A stretch of 64,000 nt of DNA, taken from contig JAVKOQ010000018.1 of the NCBI GenBank assembly GCA_031835245.1, positions 253,001 through 317,000 of the forward strand, read 5' to 3'. Below the pieces are notes generated by a model. The model saw only the letters and a program-made list of their open reading frames with translations. It was not told the origin of the DNA and searched no databases. A program made the translations under genes and the position numbers. Below are positions 60,078 through 64,000 of the stretch, in pieces (the first letter of the stretch is position 1; each line of letters opens with the position of its first letter). The stretch comes from Balamuthia mandrillaris (Eukaryota; Discosea; Longamoebia; Balamuthiidae).

Positions 60078-61632
60078 CAGCCACTCTTTGTTTACAGTGA
60101 AGCTGTCTATAATGTGTTCGTTCCATGTTGCTGTGTTGGTCTGTATAAAATTATTGTGAGAATTTTTGCAACCCCAAAACAAAAAAATGGAGTAACAAGA
60201 TAGCAAACGTTGTGTATGATGGGAGTAGGCCAATGCCCATCTATAAAGTCAGCATGAAAGGTAAGATAGGGATTAGGAAAGCGGGCATTCGTCTTGACCA
60301 CAGAACCAGGTTGCTCCTCCACCGAATTGAGATGGAGCTTTACGTCTACAAGCTTGACTTGACATCCAAGAAGAGGAGATGCAGTAGAAGAAGAGGGAGA
60401 CGAAGATAATGACTGTGAAGAAGGAAGAGAAGCAAAGGAAGAAGAAGTAGAGACAGTGGAGGAGAGGGAGCGAGGAGAAGGAAGAGTGGTCAAAGAAGAA
60501 GATGGAGAAAAGGAATGCCCTTGAGCTCTTTCTGCAGTTGTTGCTGATGCTGTTGTGAAAGAATTAGATCGCGGTGAAGAGAGCAGCGTCATTTCTTTGT
60601 CGTATGGATTGGGGAATCTGGTAGAGATTGTGTAGGTGCCGTAGAGAGGAGAGTGGTCGCTGGACATGATGGAGTCGCAACAATTGTATTCGTGGCATTC
60701 CACCTCGAAGTACGGTTGCTTTTTGTACAGGATTCGATCGCAATAGGACGGCATTCTCATTTTCTGTTCGATGATCGAGGTAAAACGCGAAAGGCAAATG
60801 GGGTGAGAGAGAGAGAGAGAGAGAGATAAAGGAGAAGAAAAGACGAACTTCTTCAGAATAAGTACGATTGCCTCGATTGTAGCGATAAGTGGGCGGGAAG
60901 TTGATGGGGGGCTCGTAGAAACCAGCAAAACAACGGCCTTGTCCTCTTTCCTTTGCCAGTTGATCATACTTCATAAGGGTCTTATAGTCTTTAGCCTCAA
61001 TTAAAGCCAAGACCTCTTCTCTCCTGTTTCATTTTATAAAACAATATTAATAAATTTTGAAAAACATAAACATTTTAATCTAGAGAGTGAACGTACTTTA
61101 AGCCTTGAAGCCTGTAATTGAGATCGCCAATCCAAAAGATGGCATTGAAGCCATTTGTGATGTCGAAAGCGTTGCGAGCGAGATGGAGTCCTTTTATAAT
61201 GGCCGTGTAATTAGCGTTACGAGTAAGCACTCTTTCATCACGCGCTGCCAAGTGAGACCTACAAATTGTTTGGATGATTTAGGATGCCTGGTTTGGAAAA
61301 GCAGAAAAGAAAAAAAAGAAACAAGGGACGAACCCAACAAAGCAAAGTTTAGACTCGTTGAATTGAAAAGCGATACCAACGGCTCCTTTGTTTCCGATGA
61401 CATTACCGATTCCAGTTGCTTCTGTTCCTGTCTATCATAAGCGAAAGAGTAAATAAAGCAGAAAAAAAAAGAGAATGACGAAAAAAAAACTGGTGGTACT
61501 TTGATGCAAGAGATCTTGTAATAGTGTACACGTCGAACTAGGACTGTAAGCCGCATGGCCATAAGTGATTGAGAAGCTGCAAGGAGATATAATAGTAAAT
61601 AAGTACAGAGAGCGAGAGCAAAGAAAAGCGTA

Positions 61633-61666
<34 letters not shown>

Positions 61667-63385
61667 GAGAAGATGAGAGAAACCCTACCGACAGTGACAT
61701 AGTCTTCTCCCAAGTGTTGTTGAAGGGTATGGAACCAATCAGCTTCGCAGTTTGAATGAGCTGAATGGTTAAGATTGTATTCACATTCCTTTTTGTTTTG
61801 TTTTTTGTTAGAATTTGTGTTTTAAACAATAAATGGTTTTTCTAACACACGAAGAGAGCGCGCGTGATACCTGAGCTGCAATAACATATAGATCGTAGGC
61901 ATCCGGCTTGATCCAGGCGGACAAACTTTGGGGTGGCGGTGCATTGCCTAATAATGAAACACAAGTTGCAATTAGCATAAACACAAACCAAATAGTGTTA
62001 AGAACAAGGTGAGTTACCGAGATTCCAAGTGCCAACGAATAGAGTTATTTCGCCTTTATCTACAACCTTTACCACATAGAAAAACAAAGGTCAGAATGGA
62101 GACGGAGAGAGAGAGAGAGGGGGGGAGGGGGGAGAGAGAGAGGGAGAGAGAGAGAGACGTGCCTCATCTTCATTTTTTCTAACATGCCAAGATACTGAAC
62201 CACATTCGCAAATATTTTTGTTGTTGTGAGCCAATATCAGAATATTCAAGCAATAACCAAACAAACCTTCATAAAAGCGTTCTCTATGTTCTTTTGACAA
62301 GAAAAGAAACCGCTCCAGCTTCTCTCGTCCTCTCCAACGCAATTTAACCTGTTTGGTGAGAAAACAACTCAGGCAAAGCAAACAAAAGACCAAATAAATA
62401 AAATCAAAACAAAGAAAGACTAGAAAACAAGCATAACGCAAAAATAACGAACCTTGTGATCGCTGACATGGGAGCGAGTTACTTGAAGCAAGTCCGATGC
62501 AGAGCGGCTAATTTTTTCTTGCTTGTTGGGCTTATGGAAGTGAATGAACTTGTTATGAAGATCAAATTCGACGACTTTCGGCACATGTCCTCGTTTGGTC
62601 AGCTTTCGGGCTTCGAATCGTACTGTGCCCTGCGTTCAAGTTCAGTCAGAAGAGAAGAGACCAAAACGGCATAGAGAAAGAGAAGGCAAAAAAACAATAG
62701 GAAAGAGAAAAGAAAAGAGAAAGTACGCTAGGGTAAGATTCTCTGCTTATCCAAGAACGCGAGTGCTCTCCCACTTTATCCATAATCTTTCTTTCCCAAT
62801 ATTCATCGGTGTCACTGTCCGTCTCATCGCTCTCCTCCCCATCATTATCTGCCACTTCACTCAACGAAGAAGTAGACGGTGATGATGTAGGAGAAGAAGG
62901 AGAAAAAGAGGAGGGAGGAGGAAAGTGGGCGGAAGGAGAAAAAGATCGCGGTGAAGAGAGCTCGGAGTCGCGTACTCTTGGAGAAGAACCTCCTCTTCTA
63001 TGCGGACTTATCGTTTTGGTAACGTTGTTAGTATTGTTGTTATCAGTGATGGTGTCGTTATTGGTTTGGTTAGGGGCATAACTGGCTCGTCTTCTGGAAG
63101 AATTCTCCCCGCCTATTATTATGTCAGAAGCACTTTTTTTGGCACGTGCCCACGAAGCAGCAGATGGAGCTGCTGGAACGTAAGAATCGCCTGTGTCGGC
63201 GCTCTTGGATAACTTGGTTGGCGGAGCAGAAAAGAACGGAGAAGAGGATGTTTGTTTGAGAGGAGGTAGTTTTGGAGATTGTGAAGTGGAAGAAGGGTTT
63301 TCGTTGGGGGTTGTTTTGAAGGATTCGATCGATGTAGAGCTGCGGGTTGTTTTTTGTCTACTAGCTTCTATTTCTTTCTGGTTAT

Positions 63386-63434
<49 letters not shown>

Positions 63435-63438
63435 AGGG

Positions 63439-63479
<41 letters not shown>

Positions 63480-64000
63480 GAAAAAATGAGTGGAGCGTAA
63501 TGGGAAAAATGAGAGAAGAAAGGATCTTTTACATCGACACTGCTCGTCATGTTCTGCAATTTCTCTTCTATCTCTTCAAACTTTTCGTGACCCTTTTGGA
63601 AGAAGCTTTTGAGAGCTTTCATTGTGTCTCGCATCCCACAGAGAGTAGAACAGCGTGCCTTTGCCATAGTGCTGTCGAGATCTTGAGTGACTTTACCTCC
63701 AGCTACCTCTATTTCGGTCAGCACTGCGTCTCGTGCTCGTTCAGCCTATATAGCGTCGATTAACAAGATTAAAACCTGTTCAAAGAAAGAAGATAGAGCG
63801 GAAGGGCGAGGGGGAGAGTGAAGAGAAAAAGTAAGAAACGACAAGAAAGAAACCTCCAGTAGCTTGTCCATATTCACACCGCCTTTAAGCGCTCTTATTT
63901 TTTGAATCTGTCAACATTGCCAAATGAGTTGCAACGAAACGAGAGGAGGGGGGTGAGAGAGAGAGAGAGATACGTTTTGTTGCGCATTTGTGAGTTTTTT
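59121..64000 (-). CDS. Multidomain inositol-polyphosphate 5-phosphatase (PH-like, IPPc, C2, PH); 5' end outside the window
   Basis: Many exons, running off the right edge. N-terminal helical exons (63900-63530: IQKIRALKGGVNMDKLLE, MRDTMKALKSFFQKGHEKFE) look like a BAR/arfaptin-type bundle (inference). A Ser/acidic linker follows, then a PH-like piece (HVPKVVEFDLHNKFIHFHKP ... REKLERFLFLSKEHRERFYE). The IPPc catalytic domain comes next: FVGTWNLG (62030-61960), TGIGNVIGNKGAVGIAFQF (61410), FWIGDLNYRLQGLK (about 61120), MPSYCDRILYK and MSSDHSPLYG (60770-60640). A C2 domain (YIGVIVYDRGSGDSAKRIG, about 59980) and a C-terminal PH domain (LKEGFLMKEGKKLRSWKRRW, to about 59220) close the protein, with stop TTA at 59121-59123. 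It removes the 5-phosphate from PI(4,5)P2 or PIP3; the substrate is inferred. Introns carry GA runs (sense CT). Confidence 0.82.
60041..60074. repeat. (GA)n in a 5-phosphatase intron
   Basis: GA run, CT on the sense strand. Similar runs are at 60803-60824, 61633-61670 and 62101-62158 in other introns of this gene. Confidence 0.88.
63391..63475. repeat. (GA)n with GGGAGA interruptions in a 5-phosphatase intron
   Basis: About 85 bp of GA with GGGAGA variants in the middle, CT/CCCTCT on the sense strand. Confidence 0.92.

Overview
The window is nuclear DNA from an intron-rich unicellular eukaryote, most likely an amoebozoan (inference). Its genes carry many short GT-AG introns and include a CARMIL of Acan125 type, RapGAP and RasGAP proteins, a transmembrane TKL/Tyr-like receptor kinase, a DENN/DUF547 protein, NDUFS6, EMC3, 4E-BP and mitochondrial ribosomal proteins. 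A centramoebid such as Acanthamoeba or Balamuthia would fit, but the species cannot be shown from this sequence. I saw no bacterial operons, CRISPR arrays, rRNA, tRNA or intact transposons.

Layout from left to right. 1-7.3 kb: the 3' end of a type I DnaJ (+), then one large minus-strand gene coding for a DENN-GRAM-DUF547 protein. 7.8-11.2 kb: NDUFS6 and isovaleryl-CoA dehydrogenase (+). 11.4-16 kb: a two-zinc-cluster protein and 4E-BP (-), mitochondrial bL20 (+), EMC3 (-). 16.1-25.3 kb: CARMIL (+), a receptor kinase (-), RapGAP (-). 25.6-36.2 kb: CTF8 and a class II PRPP synthetase (+), mitochondrial uS5 (-), exportin-T and eIF1A (+). 36.3-40.7 kb: TTC1 and an F-box-like/ankyrin protein (-), a secreted Cys-rich protein and endonuclease V (+). 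40.7-50.6 kb: SMARCAL1 (-), L-threonine dehydrogenase (+), P5C dehydrogenase (-). 51.1-56.3 kb: an unrecognised small gene and a RasGAP (+). 56.4-64 kb: a coiled-coil protein, an SPFH protein, and a multi-domain inositol 5-phosphatase that runs off the right edge (all -).

Genes are densely packed and strands alternate, so many pairs are divergent over 0.2-0.6 kb: DENN/NDUFS6, 4E-BP/bL20m, EMC3/CARMIL, RapGAP/CTF8, uS5m/XPOT, ankyrin/secreted, SMARCAL1/TDH and P5CDH/hypothetical. Functional themes are mitochondrial metabolism and translation (NDUFS6, IVD, TDH, P5CDH, bL20m, uS5m), cytosolic translation (eIF1A, 4E-BP, XPOT), genome maintenance (CTF8, EndoV, SMARCAL1, PRPP supply) and membrane, small-GTPase and actin signalling (DENN, RapGAP, RasGAP, CARMIL, receptor kinase, inositol phosphatase).

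The most striking non-genic signal is the microsatellite load. Introns hold CT, CTTT, TTTG, TTCTCC and TTCCTC tracts, and in every clear intronic case the pyrimidine or T-rich strand is the sense strand of the host gene, whichever strand that is. Exon coordinates given below were derived by hand from splice signals and reading phase. Where the phases close over the whole gene I say so.
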